A stretch of DNA of 64,000 nucleotides from Absicoccus intestinalis. Lineage in GTDB: Bacteria > Bacillota_I > Bacilli_A > Erysipelotrichales > Erysipelotrichaceae. Within the stretch, counting starts at the first letter, position 1. Each line of letters starts with the position of its first letter. This document shows positions 1-8,993 of the stretch, piece after piece. Below the pieces are notes generated by a model that was not told where the DNA came from, made no database searches, and worked only from the letters and a program-made list of their open reading frames with translations. The DNA lies in assembly GCF_033971885.1 (NCBI RefSeq), contig NZ_JALBUS010000005.1, positions 84,742 through 148,741 on the forward strand, read 5' to 3'. The translations under genes and the position numbers were made by a program.

Positions 1-30
1 ATGCTTTGGTTTCCCAAAGCAGAAGATCAT
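1..30 (-). CDS. possible 5' end of an unidentified gene running off the window
   Basis: An ATG on the minus strand (28-30) is followed by ten open codons (MIFCFGKPKH) to the window edge. It is preceded by a purine-rich AAAGGAAA ribosome site and lies about 50 nt downstream of the GNAT stop in the same direction. Far too little is visible to name a product. Confidence 0.3.
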   Translation of the reverse strand, partial: MIFCFGKPKH

Positions 31-82
31 TTTCCTTTTTTTCCTCTTTTATTCACTAACTCAAACAATAAAATTCATTATA

Positions 83-673
83 CTAGAATGAGGATGCGCT
101 CTTTTCACGCAAGATTTTTGTGGCCAACGTCCAATTGGCTTCCGATTGCTTTTGCGTACATCCTTCATAAGCACCCAAATAGGCAGTAAATCCCAAATGG
201 GAATACATCGCAATGGCCCCATAACTATTGGTTTGCGTAGCCAGATATAAAGGATATTTTCCCGGTGTCGCATCGTATTTCATAATTAATTTAGAAACCA
301 TGCTCGACCCAATTTTATGATGCTGATGCACTTGAGATACCGCCACGTAATGAATGCGCAAACGATCCATGCCAAAATGATGTCCTGGCCATAAACCCGC
401 ACTGCCAACCAATTGGCCTTCTTTATCACAGACAAATAAGAAATTGTCTTTGAAATGGGGATGAGATGCCATTTCATGAAAAGTTTGTTTGGCTTTTTCA
501 AACGTGTCAAATACACCCAAGTCCAATTGTAGTTGGGCCCATGCATTTTCAAAGGTAGGCTGGTAGACAACATATTGATAAGCTGGATCCAATGGCACTT
601 CATGTGTGCAAACTTTTCGTCCAATGATCATCAATAAAGATCGATATTCTACATTTTTATCTACAATTGTCAT
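83..673 (-). CDS. GNAT family N-acetyltransferase
   Basis: Predicted acyl-CoA-dependent N-acetyltransferase of 196 residues; the substrate cannot be told. The GNAT core is visible: a strand with LVGSAGLW, then a beta4/alpha3 region with IHYVAVSQVHQHHKIGSSMV standing for the acetyl-CoA loop, then a C-terminal NSYGAIAMYSHLGF segment typical of the family (the A..Y...GF signature). I chose the ATG at 673 because GGTGAT lies five bases upstream and a TATACT -10 hexamer sits at 690-695. A downstream ATG at 631 has no ribosome site. It is divergent from deoC and the two promoters overlap. Family call is good, function unknown. Confidence 0.8.
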   Translation of the reverse strand: MTIVDKNVEYRSLLMIIGRKVCTHEVPLDPAYQYVVYQPTFENAWAQLQLDLGVFDTFEKAKQTFHEMASHPHFKDNFLFVCDKEGQLVGSAGLWPGHHFGMDRLRIHYVAVSQVHQHHKIGSSMVSKLIMKYDATPGKYPLYLATQTNSYGAIAMYSHLGFTAYLGAYEGCTQKQSEANWTLATKILREKSASSF

Positions 674-719
674 TTTTATCACCAATAATAGTATATCATG
701 GAAACAGGAGGATTTTATC

Positions 720-1394
720 ATGACACTCACAAAACAGTCACTCGCAAAATATTTTGATCATACGTTTTTAAAAGCCTATGCGACTGAAGACGACCTTCGT
801 AAACTATGTAACGAAGCCAAAGAAATGAATACAGCTATGGTCGCCATCAATCCAGAATGGATCACTTTCTGTAAAAAAGAACTAGCTGGTACCGATATCC
901 ATGTGGGGGCTGCCATTAGCTTTCCACTTGGACAAACAAGTCGTAAATCCAAATTGGACGAATGTCAAAATGCGATCGATGATGGCGCCGATGAAATTGA
1001 TTATGTCATCAATATTGGTCGGGCTAAAATGCATGATTGGACCTATATCCAAGAAGAAATGGAAGCGATGGTCCAGCTATGTCGCACACACAATGTGCTC
1101 ATCAAAGTTATTTTTGAGAATTGTTATTTAGAAAAAGCAGAAATCAAAAAACTCGCCGAGATTGCAACAATCGTCAAACCCGACTACATTAAAACATCGA
1201 CTGGATTTGGTAGTGGTGGAGCCACAGTAGAAGATGTTGCCTTAATGGTGAAAACGGTTCATGGCACAGTCAAAGTAAAAGCAGCAGGTGGTATTCGTTC
1301 TTGGGAAACTTGTAAAGCGATGATTGAAGCAGGAGCTAGCCGTATTGGTACATCTTCTTCGGTAAAGATCTTAAAAGAATTTGAGGAAGCTTGA
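720..1394 (+). CDS. deoC: deoxyribose-phosphate aldolase
   Basis: Class I aldolase of 224 residues that splits 2-deoxyribose-5-phosphate into glyceraldehyde-3-phosphate and acetaldehyde in deoxynucleoside catabolism. The family signatures are present: VIFENCYL, the Schiff-base region KTSTGFGSGGAT, and KAAGGIRSW near the C-terminus. The ATG at 720 follows a strong AGGAGG about seven bases upstream; an in-frame extension to 606 has no ribosome site. It is the first gene of a forward run with manA one base downstream. The usual deo partners (phosphopentomutase, nucleoside phosphorylase) are not adjacent. Confidence 0.95.
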   Translation: MTLTKQSLAKYFDHTFLKAYATEDDLRKLCNEAKEMNTAMVAINPEWITFCKKELAGTDIHVGAAISFPLGQTSRKSKLDECQNAIDDGADEIDYVINIGRAKMHDWTYIQEEMEAMVQLCRTHNVLIKVIFENCYLEKAEIKKLAEIATIVKPDYIKTSTGFGSGGATVEDVALMVKTVHGTVKVKAAGGIRSWETCKAMIEAGASRIGTSSSVKILKEFEEA

Positions 1395-1395
1395 C

Positions 1396-2316
1396 ATGCA
1401 GCCATTACTCTGTAAAGGCTATCCCACACGATCCATTTGGGCCAATGATCGTCTCGCCAAAAAACGTGGTCTAGATCAGCCGATTGGCACATTTTGGGAT
1501 GTTTCGATTCACGATCATGTACCAACAACGATCCAAAATGTAGAAGGCCATCCCTATTTAAAAGACTTGATCCATCAAGATCCCGAAGGCCTATTAGGAC
1601 CCGGACTGGATACAAAAGATTTTATTCAATGTGTCTATTTAGATGCCAAAGACCAGTTAAGTATCCAAGTCCATCCCGATGATGCTTATGCGCAAACCCA
1701 TGCACATGACAATGGAAAATTTGAAACCTGGTACATTCTGGATGCGAAACCTGGAGCTACACTGGTTGGTGGTACCACGACAACCGATGCGAACATCATT
1801 AAAAAGGAATTACTTTCTGGTGAAATCAAACCGTATTTAAAACAATGGACTGTACATACAGGAGATTACTTCATCATTCCCAATGGCACGTTACATGCTT
1901 TGGGCAGTGGTATTTTGGCATTAGAAATTGGTACAAACAGTGACACGACCTATCGTTTCTATGATTATGATCGGGTAGATGCACAAGGAAAGAAACGCCC
2001 ACTACAAATCGAAGATAGTTTTCAAGTTGCTCATTTTGAAAATACCATTGGCTTTATTCCTGCACACGACACATCTTGTCGATTGTGTGAAGATCCTTTT
2101 ATCGTTGATGATATCTATGTAACAAACCATCAAAAGATCATGTGTGGACCTGCCTTCTGTATCATTACGAATGTAACGGATTCTGATATACTATACACAT
2201 GGAAGGAAGACACCCAAACATTACCAGCCTATGACAGTTTATTTGTGCCTTATAGTGCCGAAGAACTGACTTTACATACTGGTCATGTATTGGTAAGTCG
2301 TCCAAAGAGAGGATAA
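1396..2316 (+). CDS. manA: mannose-6-phosphate isomerase, class I (first of three paralogues)
   Basis: Zn-dependent cupin enzyme interconverting mannose-6-phosphate and fructose-6-phosphate, 306 residues. Metal-site motifs are visible: SIQVHPDDAYA, then GKFETWYIL with the Glu ligand, then IPNGTLHALGSG with the His ligand, followed by the TYRFYDYDR block. The ATG at 1396 lies one base after the deoC stop and uses GAGGAAG inside the end of deoC. A TTG start at 1381 would overlap deoC and is less likely. Two further paralogues lie at 33857 and 59999. Confidence 0.92.
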   Translation: MQPLLCKGYPTRSIWANDRLAKKRGLDQPIGTFWDVSIHDHVPTTIQNVEGHPYLKDLIHQDPEGLLGPGLDTKDFIQCVYLDAKDQLSIQVHPDDAYAQTHAHDNGKFETWYILDAKPGATLVGGTTTTDANIIKKELLSGEIKPYLKQWTVHTGDYFIIPNGTLHALGSGILALEIGTNSDTTYRFYDYDRVDAQGKKRPLQIEDSFQVAHFENTIGFIPAHDTSCRLCEDPFIVDDIYVTNHQKIMCGPAFCIITNVTDSDILYTWKEDTQTLPAYDSLFVPYSAEELTLHTGHVLVSRPKRG

Positions 2317-2318
2317 AC

Positions 2319-3191
2319 ATGAAGAAAACAATTCTAGTCACTGGTGCCAATGGTTATTTGGCATCTTTGGTATATAAAACCAATCAAGACAAATTCAATT
2401 GGATCCGCATGACACGAAAAGATGCCGATTTATCGGATCCAGATGCCGTTGCTACCTTTTTAAAAAGCCAATCCTTTGATATTTGTTTCCATACAGCCGC
2501 CAATGCCACAACGGCTTGGTGTAATGAACACCCTGAATTGGCTCATACGATCAATGTTGAATCCACGCAAAAAATCATAGATGCTTGTCAAGAAAAAGAT
2601 GCCTTATTGATTTTTTCCAGTTCGGAACAATGTTTTAATGGTAAAGAAGAACATGGTCCCTTCAAAGAAGACGAGCCGACCAAAGCGGTTACTGTTTATG
2701 GACAAAATAAAAATGAATGTGAAGATCGCATTCATGCACAATGGTCAAGATCCATCATTTTACGATATTCTTGGCAAATGGGATTGTCTAGTGATGGCAT
2801 CAAGGCAAGTCCATCCATCATAAAAAATGTCATGCATGCTCTGTTGACACAAACGCCAACAAAATTTACTTGTAACGAAAAACGCTGCATGACCTATGCC
2901 AAACATCTTGCCGATCAATTTGAGCAAATTACCCAACTCGATCCGGATACCTATCATGTAGCTGCACAAAATACAATGACAACCTATGAATCCGCTGTAT
3001 ATGTAGCCCAACAATTAGGAGCGACACCAAAAGCCATTGCCACCTATATTTTGCCAAATACCGAACGATATCGTGATCGTTTCCGTGATTATCGATTGGA
3101 TGCATCCAAATTAGAAGCCCACGGTATCCATTTTGGTACGTTTGAAGAAAATGTGAAAGAAGTTTTAAAAGACTTTGGATGGCTGGTATGA
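2319..3191 (+). CDS. SDR family sugar-nucleotide reductase (RmlD-like)
   Basis: Extended short-chain dehydrogenase of 290 residues resembling dTDP-4-dehydrorhamnose reductase. The N-terminus MKKTILVTGANGYLA is a Rossmann dinucleotide-binding turn. An IFSSSEQCF segment and a YGQNK motif supply the catalytic Ser and YxxxK. RmlA, RmlB and RmlC are absent nearby, so a rhamnose role is not supported by context. It starts two bases after the manA stop and its own stop overlaps the next start by ATGA, so it belongs to the deoC operon. Substrate unknown. Confidence 0.75.
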   Translation: MKKTILVTGANGYLASLVYKTNQDKFNWIRMTRKDADLSDPDAVATFLKSQSFDICFHTAANATTAWCNEHPELAHTINVESTQKIIDACQEKDALLIFSSSEQCFNGKEEHGPFKEDEPTKAVTVYGQNKNECEDRIHAQWSRSIILRYSWQMGLSSDGIKASPSIIKNVMHALLTQTPTKFTCNEKRCMTYAKHLADQFEQITQLDPDTYHVAAQNTMTTYESAVYVAQQLGATPKAIATYILPNTERYRDRFRDYRLDASKLEAHGIHFGTFEENVKEVLKDFGWLV

Positions 3192-3604
3192 CATTACAAG
3201 AACTCGTTGAAAAGTATTATGTAGAACAAAACTACAATTGTGCCGAAACCTTGTTGCATGCCGCCAACGAATACTATGACTTACATATTTTAGAAGAAGA
3301 TATGAAAATGATGGCTGGTTTTGGTGGAGGTATGTTTGTAGGCAGTACATGTGGTGCCATGGTTGGATGCATTGCCGCTTTATCAAAGATGACCATTCAT
3401 ACCAAAGCTCATGAAGAATTGCAAGCCATTCGTCCTTTGATCCAAACGTATCAAAGAAATTTCAAACAAATCTTGGGTGCCACACAATGTGTGGAATTGA
3501 AACCCAAATACAATACAACTGAAAAACGTTGTTTGCCTACTTGTTTGATGGCTAGTCAAGCTCTAGAAAAAACCATACAAGATCTAAAAAAAGAAGGGGA
3601 GTAA
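3188..3604 (+). CDS. C_GCAxxG_C_C family protein
   Basis: Small cysteine-rich protein of 138 residues in the C-GCAxxG-C-C family, which is often linked to redox or metal chemistry but has no settled function. Visible elements are NCAETLL near the start, GGGMFVGSTCGAMVGCIAALS in the middle (split here as GGGMF then GSTCGAMVGC), and two further Cys residues towards the end. I chose ATG 3188 because it overlaps the previous stop as ATGA and has GGATGG five bases upstream; ATG 3179 is an alternative. Last gene of the deoC operon. Confidence 0.8.
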   Translation: MTLQELVEKYYVEQNYNCAETLLHAANEYYDLHILEEDMKMMAGFGGGMFVGSTCGAMVGCIAALSKMTIHTKAHEELQAIRPLIQTYQRNFKQILGATQCVELKPKYNTTEKRCLPTCLMASQALEKTIQDLKKEGE

Positions 3605-3620
3605 AATTTTACTCCTCTTC
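3593..3620. terminator. symmetrical hairpin between convergent genes
   Basis: A nearly perfect 28-base palindrome centred on AAAATTTT spans the stop codons of both convergent genes. It is followed by a T-rich stretch on the plus strand (tactttttcc) and could end transcription from both sides. Confidence 0.5.
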
Positions 3621-5414
3621 TACTTTTTCCCATTCAGAATCCAATTGTTCATCGGACTCTTCTTCGTTATCGTCTAACGTTTCTTCTCTTTTACGCAAAC
3701 GCAAACGAGCATTTAATAAATTGGCTTGTTTTGTTGCTCCACGAAGCATTCTTGAATATGTGATAAACGCAATCAATGCAACAATAAAGAGAATCACACA
3801 ACAAGCAATGCCAAATAAGAAACCTTGTGCCATGACTTGCAGTACACCGGTCACCACACAACAAGCCATACAGATAAAGATAAAGAACAATGTCGAACGA
3901 ACGGAATTTCGATATTTACGGAAGAATTCATATTTTTCTTCTTCATTATCTATGGTCTTTCGATATTCACCCGGCTGTTCTTCATTTCGTAAAACAAACC
4001 ATCCCGCTACTTTTTTATCTTTCGACGGAGATACCGACAACAATTTCCAACCGTCTCGTTTCCATTGCGCTTTTGTTTGGGCAGAAGGCTCTTGTTGGTA
4101 ATAATTCAACAAATAGTAATAATCTTTTGGATCACCTTTTACGAAAACAAATCGTTTTCCATCACGACGCACATAATGATAGCCACGCTGTGATTGTTGT
4201 TCTAAATAATCTTCTTCTTTCGCATATTCAGACAACAAGAAACGTTTCTTTTCTTCATAAAGATCTCCTTCTGGAATATCCTCCGTTTCCAGATCTTCCT
4301 CTTCTTCGTCTTCATCCAGATCAATTACTTCAATGTCTTCATCTTCTGGTTCCACTGGTACAGACGTTTGAATTGGTTCCACCTCTTCTGGCGCTTTTCG
4401 ATCTTGTATATCTTCGCTAATTTTTTCGGATGGTTCCGGTTGATCTTCTTTTTCATCCATATCCATGACCGGAATATCCATTTCATCTTCCACTTCGCCT
4501 TTTGTTGCATCATCCGTATCCTCAACATCAACAATATCAATATCGTCATCTTCATCTAAGTTCATGACTTGTCCATTGGATGTATCTAGATCCACATGTT
4601 TTGATTTGGACGCATCCACAACCTGCAAGACTTCATCCAAAGAAATTTCTAAACTTTCCTTATTGGTCTTCTTCGGCTTTTCTTCTTCCACCTTTACCAG
4701 TTCGATATCATCGTGATCTGGGGTGGCATCTGGTTTTTGGATCAAAGATTCAATTTCTTTTTCATCCACATCCGCTGGTTTTTCTTCCTCGGTCTTATCA
4801 ACAATAGCCAATTCTTCGATCAATTCATCTTCTGAAGCTTCTTCAATTTCCTCGGGTCGTGCAACTTCTTCAACGGGGGTTGGTTCCACCGTTTCGGATT
4901 GAACAACGGGGGTAGGTTCTTCTTTTTCAACCGTTGCAGTTGATTCCATATTTTCAACCGGTTCTGGCTTTGCGACACGTTCCTCTTTCGGTTTCCAAAC
5001 TTTGACTTTTTCTTCCGCTACATCTTGTTCATGTGCTAAAGATTCCTTCATTTGTTGGACTTGACGTGCCCTGACCTCTTCTACCGGATCAACGGGTGCT
5101 TGATGACGTCTTGGCTTGTCTTTGGGGGCCAAAGTAACATCTTCAATTTGAAAAGAAGTATTCTCAAAAGCTTGAGAATGCACTTGTACACGTGTCGTTT
5201 TATTACGATTAGCACGCTTACCCAGATGAAATGCACTCTTTCGTTCTGGCTTTTTCTCGCTTTGTTTCTCATCGACATTGAATACACTTTGGGCATCAAA
5301 ATGCTTCAATTCGGGTTCATTATAGTGAATGCCCGCCGCATGATCAGCTTCCTGAATTCGCTTTAATTCTTCGAGGGCACTTTCTTTCTTTTTTTGTTTG
5401 GATTCTTCGGCCAT
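3609..5414 (-). CDS. acidic, low-complexity protein with C-terminal DUF2812-like domain and two membrane segments
   Basis: A 601-residue protein with no enzymatic signature. Residues about 1-370 are highly charged (runs of E, D and K with scattered P and V), probably disordered. Residues about 375-500 resemble DUF2812: a RGYHYVRRDGKRFVFVKGD stretch, PKDYYYLLNYY, and a GWKLL...GWFVLRN block. Two hydrophobic segments fall at about 507-553, followed by a short acidic cytoplasmic tail. DUF2812 proteins are usually far shorter, so the long acidic arm is unusual. The ATG has AGGTGA upstream. It lies 45 bases after the M29 peptidase and is probably co-transcribed with it. No function is proposed. 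Confidence 0.7.
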   Translation of the reverse strand: MAEESKQKKKESALEELKRIQEADHAAGIHYNEPELKHFDAQSVFNVDEKQSEKKPERKSAFHLGKRANRNKTTRVQVHSQAFENTSFQIEDVTLAPKDKPRRHQAPVDPVEEVRARQVQQMKESLAHEQDVAEEKVKVWKPKEERVAKPEPVENMESTATVEKEEPTPVVQSETVEPTPVEEVARPEEIEEASEDELIEELAIVDKTEEEKPADVDEKEIESLIQKPDATPDHDDIELVKVEEEKPKKTNKESLEISLDEVLQVVDASKSKHVDLDTSNGQVMNLDEDDDIDIVDVEDTDDATKGEVEDEMDIPVMDMDEKEDQPEPSEKISEDIQDRKAPEEVEPIQTSVPVEPEDEDIEVIDLDEDEEEEDLETEDIPEGDLYEEKKRFLLSEYAKEEDYLEQQSQRGYHYVRRDGKRFVFVKGDPKDYYYLLNYYQQEPSAQTKAQWKRDGWKLLSVSPSKDKKVAGWFVLRNEEQPGEYRKTIDNEEEKYEFFRKYRNSVRSTLFFIFICMACCVVTGVLQVMAQGFLFGIACCVILFIVALIAFITYSRMLRGATKQANLLNARLRLRKREETLDDNEEESDEQLDSEWEKVEEE

Positions 5415-5459
5415 ACTACGTCACCTTCTAACGTTATTATTTTACTAATTAATACGTAG

Positions 5460-6665
5460 TTAGTCAAACCACGGAAAATTTCCATTCTGAAAGATGGTGA
5501 TTTCCTCGCCCTTTCGCGTCTTCCCTTCGATTTGCAGATCCTTGGTCCCGACCATAAAGTCCACATGGATATTGGACTGATTCAATCCATGCTCTTTTAA
5601 TTCTTCACTCGTCATTGATAAACCCTTTTCAATACATTCCGGATACGATTGTCCAAACGCAAAGTGACAAGAAGCATTTTCATCGATCAATGTTTCATAG
5701 AAGATTTGATGGTAATTCGAAATCGGTGAATCATAAGGAACCAACGCAATTTCACCAATATAGGAAGAACCTGCATCCGTAGATAAAATTTCTGCTAAAA
5801 CTTGTTTTCCTTCTTTCGCATCAAAATCAATGACCTTGCCATCTTTGAACTGAAACCAAAAATCTTTGATCAATGTACCTTGATGCGATAAAGGCATGGA
5901 AGCCACTAACTTTCCTTGAATTCCCTTTTTCAATGGGGCGGCAAAAATTTCTTCCGTGGGAATATTCGCAAAATAAGAAGTTCCATCGATGAGCAAACTA
6001 TTTCCACCCGCAAATCGATAGTGTTCTGGCAATTCCACCATAAGATCCGTTCCTAAATGGTTTCTATAGTGTAAAGATCGAAGCTCTAAAGAATTGATCC
6101 AATCCACTCGCTTTTCAAATTGCTGTTTACGTTTTTCCCATGTATCGACCGGATCTTTTTCATCCACATGACAAATCCGCAAAATATCTTGCCATAGACG
6201 ATGGGTATCTTCATGTCCATAAATTTGTTTTGACCAGGATCGGGTCGCAACAGCAGCCACACACCATTGACAATGCATAAAATCCAATTGATGACGATAA
6301 AAAGCCGTATCTTTTCGAAAGGCCTTTCGATAATTCGTGAACTTTTTTGGATCCACATCCTTCATCAAATTGGGATCATCGCCAACCAAATACAAGTAAC
6401 AAGCTCCTTTCTTGGCGGTTTGATTGTAAAGATCCGATACATAGGATGGCACTTTTTCCACATCATCCGCATAAAGATAACGATGATGTGAAATGATCTC
6501 ATCGCGATAGCGAACGATCACATCTTTGGCTCCTGCACGAAACGCTTCTTGAGATAGAGCCTCAACAAAGGAATACACTTCCACAGGAGCTTGGATAACC
6601 ACAATTTGATTTCTTTTTACATGGAGTCCTACTTGAATCAATAATTTTGCATAATTTTCAAACAT
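5460..6665 (-). CDS. M29 family (thermophilic-type) metalloaminopeptidase
   Basis: Aminopeptidase of 401 residues, matching family M29 (AmpS/PepS) in length. The N-terminal half (MFENYAKLLIQVGLHV, then an IQAP segment) is the family's opening. The C-terminal half carries the metal-site region, with VELPEHYRFAGG, EEIFAAP, ISNYHQIFYETLIDENASCH (cited in part), and DFMVGTKDLQIEG at the end. Role: cytosolic removal of N-terminal residues from peptides. There is no ribosome site before the ATG. A TAGAAT hexamer (6672-6677) ends six bases upstream, so the message is probably leaderless. Confidence 0.88.
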   Translation of the reverse strand: MFENYAKLLIQVGLHVKRNQIVVIQAPVEVYSFVEALSQEAFRAGAKDVIVRYRDEIISHHRYLYADDVEKVPSYVSDLYNQTAKKGACYLYLVGDDPNLMKDVDPKKFTNYRKAFRKDTAFYRHQLDFMHCQWCVAAVATRSWSKQIYGHEDTHRLWQDILRICHVDEKDPVDTWEKRKQQFEKRVDWINSLELRSLHYRNHLGTDLMVELPEHYRFAGGNSLLIDGTSYFANIPTEEIFAAPLKKGIQGKLVASMPLSHQGTLIKDFWFQFKDGKVIDFDAKEGKQVLAEILSTDAGSSYIGEIALVPYDSPISNYHQIFYETLIDENASCHFAFGQSYPECIEKGLSMTSEELKEHGLNQSNIHVDFMVGTKDLQIEGKTRKGEEITIFQNGNFPWFD

Positions 6666-6682
6666 ATTACTATTCTACCTGA

Positions 6683-6708
6683 AAAAAGCGTGCACACGCA
6701 CGCTTTTT
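6683..6708. terminator. bidirectional intrinsic terminator after the feo operon
   Basis: A-run, stem GCGTGC, four-base loop, GCACGC and a T-run form a textbook hairpin. On the minus strand it directly follows the FeoB-associated gene and precedes the M29 peptidase. Confidence 0.85.
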
Positions 6709-6847
6709 ACTTATTTTGACAATGTGGACAAGAACCAGAAGAACAAGAATCCTTTGTATCACAACATCCAGTTCCCGTTTTTCGCATATGACGAACCGCA
6801 AAATAGATTAGGATCACAAGGATAGCACCAACAATAAACGTAGACAT
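6707..6847 (-). CDS. FeoB-associated Cys-rich membrane protein
   Basis: A 46-residue protein. One N-terminal membrane helix (about residues 3-18, FIVGAILVILIYFAV) is followed by a basic stretch and a Cys-rich tail with GTGCCD, DSCSSGSC and PHC. This is the organisation of the small Cys-rich proteins found next to FeoB in Bacillota. It has a strong AAGGAGGA ribosome site and begins 15 bases after the feoB stop, and the operon terminator overlaps its stop. It probably assists ferrous iron handling at the FeoB channel; the mechanism is unknown. Confidence 0.88.
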   Translation of the reverse strand: MSTFIVGAILVILIYFAVRHMRKTGTGCCDTKDSCSSGSCPHCQNK

Positions 6848-6862
6848 ATGTTTCCTCCTTCA

Positions 6863-8182
6863 TTAAACATTTTCAACAACCGTATCTTCTTTTGGCTTTG
6901 GTTGTGGTCGTACAACTAAATAAATACAGATAGCCAATAAGATCAGAGCAACCACGGTCCAGAAACCAAATTGACCACCAAAGAACAACCAGTTACCCAA
7001 TTGATAACCAATCAAAGCAACGACCCAACCTAAGATAAGTTGGAAACAAATGCAGTAAACACCCCAAGCTTTTGAACCCATTTCTCGCATCATCGTACTC
7101 ATTGCGGCAATGCAAGGTGGGTTGAACAAGTTCAATAACATATAACTGAAAGCACCCATTGCCGTAAACAAACCAGCTACTTTTGCTTGTCCACCAGCCA
7201 ATACAACGATCGTGCTGGCAGCCAATTCTTTTGCGGATAAAGCAACCAAGACAGATACGCCGCCTTCCCAGTTACCAAATCCAAGAGGAGCAAAGATTGG
7301 GGCAATGAATTGGCCAATACTACGCAAGATTGAGCGAGACAGATCCATAGATTCTGGATCTAAGTATTGTAATGACCAACTATAGGACATCAAGAACCAA
7401 ACAATGACAGATACCGCAAATATAATGGTTCCAGCTTTGATGATAAAGTGTTTACCACGATCCACAACACGTAATAAGACCGTCTTGGCTTGAGGAAGAT
7501 GATAGGCTGGTAATTCCATGACGAATGGTGCCGTTTCACCCGCAAATCGTGCAGTCTTTTTCAAGGCAATTCCGGAACAAATAATGATGATCCAAGATAA
7601 GAACAACATGCCCACCGCAATATAAGGATTACCGCGGAAAAAGACACTTGTGACCATACCAATGATTTCCGTTTTTGCCGAACATGGAATAAACGTACAC
7701 AACATAATTGTCATACGACGATCTTTTTCATTCTCGATCGTACGTGTGGCCATGATGGCCGGCACACCACATCCCGATCCAATCAACATCGGAATAAAGC
7801 TCTTGCCGGATAACCCAAAACGACGGAAGATACGGTCCATGACAAAGGCAATACGTGACATATATCCACAATCTTCCAAGATGGCCAGGAAGAAGAAGAT
7901 CAATAAGATTTGAGGAACAAAACCTAATACGGTTCCAACACCACCGATGATACCATCAACAATTAAATGTTGCAGCCAAGTCGCTACTCCAATCGAAGTC
8001 AAGAAATTGGTTACGGCATTTGGTACGATTTCACCAAATAAAACATCATTCGTCCAATCGGTCATCCATGTACCTAAGGTAGTGACCGAAATATAATAAA
8101 CAAACCACATGATGATCGCAAAAATAGGCAAAGCTAAGATTCGATTGGTCACGATCTTATCAATTTTATCCGATACACTCAA
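6863..8182 (-). CDS. feoB: FeoB membrane permease portion (separated from its GTPase part by a frameshift)
   Basis: The transport half of the ferrous iron permease, 439 residues. It begins at SVSDKIDKIVTNRILALP, the usual junction after the GTPase and spacer. Gate motifs follow, with GCGVPAIMATRTI and TFIPCSAK, then many hydrophobic helices. The only start in this frame is a TTG at 8180-8182 without a good ribosome site. Reading upstream in the same frame continues the normal FeoB linker (YDYITKII... then KKKRKKGEL), which shows that it was one gene with 8206-8982. Whether it is translated separately cannot be told from the sequence. Confidence 0.85.
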   Translation of the reverse strand: MSVSDKIDKIVTNRILALPIFAIIMWFVYYISVTTLGTWMTDWTNDVLFGEIVPNAVTNFLTSIGVATWLQHLIVDGIIGGVGTVLGFVPQILLIFFFLAILEDCGYMSRIAFVMDRIFRRFGLSGKSFIPMLIGSGCGVPAIMATRTIENEKDRRMTIMLCTFIPCSAKTEIIGMVTSVFFRGNPYIAVGMLFLSWIIIICSGIALKKTARFAGETAPFVMELPAYHLPQAKTVLLRVVDRGKHFIIKAGTIIFAVSVIVWFLMSYSWSLQYLDPESMDLSRSILRSIGQFIAPIFAPLGFGNWEGGVSVLVALSAKELAASTIVVLAGGQAKVAGLFTAMGAFSYMLLNLFNPPCIAAMSTMMREMGSKAWGVYCICFQLILGWVVALIGYQLGNWLFFGGQFGFWTVVALILLAICIYLVVRPQPKPKEDTVVENV

Positions 8183-8205
8183 TTCCCCTTTTTTACGTTT
8201 CTTCT

Positions 8206-8982
8206 TTACACAAGTTTGAATGATCTTGGTAATATAATCATACCCTGACCGGTGATGATACTTTCCGCATCATCATCCATTTCTTTTTCACAATCGATGA
8301 TATGACTTTCTACATGGTCTAAGATAGCAGGATCCAAATGCATTTCTTGGATGGCTTTTTCATCTCGTTCAAAGACCTTAACAGCCGCCCAGCGAAGTCC
8401 GGCATGGCCCACCGTCGATTCGATGGATTCTTCAATATGCGCCAAAGCATGCTCGACCGATCCGGTAAATACATGAGGATTTTTGATGGAAGGACGCATT
8501 TTCGCAAGTTGTATCGCTGCTTCAGCGACTTCCATCGATCCTTCACTACGTAAAGCCGATAAGGACATCACTTTACATCCCAACTCTTTTTCTAGTCCTT
8601 TTAAATCAATTTCGTCTCCATTTTTCTTGACCAAATCAATCATATTAATGGCTAAAACCATAGGAATATCCAATTCCAATAATTGTGTGGTTAGATATAA
8701 GTTACGCTCAATATTTGTTCCATCCACAATATTGATCAATGCATCGGGTCGTTCATTCACAAGATATTGTCTTGCCACCACTTCTTCCATACTATATGGC
8801 GATAAGGAATAAATACCTGGTAAATCTTGAATGGTCACATCCTCGTGAGCACGAAGTTGACCTTCCTTTTTTTCAACGGTTACACCTGGCCAGTTTCCTA
8901 CATACTGACTGCTCCCCGTTAAATCATTAAATAGGGTCGTTTTCCCACTATTTGGATTTCCCGCTAAAGCTATCTTCATCAT
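8206..8982 (-). CDS. feoB: FeoB GTPase portion (truncated by frameshift)
   Basis: N-terminal G-protein domain of the ferrous iron transporter, 258 residues. G1 is GNPNSGKTT, G3 is DLPGIYSL, and G4 is seen as LAINMIDLV (N-x-x-D). The helical guanine-dissociation-inhibitor domain follows, ending with DAESIITGQ. After that the frame changes and the last dozen codons (GMIILPRSFKLV) are out of frame. It starts at ATG 8982 just after the short FeoA gene. Confidence 0.88.
   Translation of the reverse strand: MMKIALAGNPNSGKTTLFNDLTGSSQYVGNWPGVTVEKKEGQLRAHEDVTIQDLPGIYSLSPYSMEEVVARQYLVNERPDALINIVDGTNIERNLYLTTQLLELDIPMVLAINMIDLVKKNGDEIDLKGLEKELGCKVMSLSALRSEGSMEVAEAAIQLAKMRPSIKNPHVFTGSVEHALAHIEESIESTVGHAGLRWAAVKVFERDEKAIQEMHLDPAILDHVESHIIDCEKEMDDDAESIITGQGMIILPRSFKLV
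8241..8256 (-). other. frameshift site in feoB
   Basis: Between the codons for ITGQ and YDYITK the two open frames differ by one base. A single missing base in the short G-run (CCC on the plus strand at 8244-8246) would restore one continuous FeoB of about 710 codons. This could be a genuine mutation, a sequencing or assembly error, or phase-variable slippage; the run is short, which argues against slippage. Confidence 0.75.
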
Positions 8983-8993
8983 CTATTTCCTTC

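Noticed and set aside
8206..8982. A natural two-protein FeoB, as in some archaea
   Set aside because: The out-of-frame linker between the two parts is fully conserved and the second part lacks a credible start, so a frameshift in one gene is the simpler reading.
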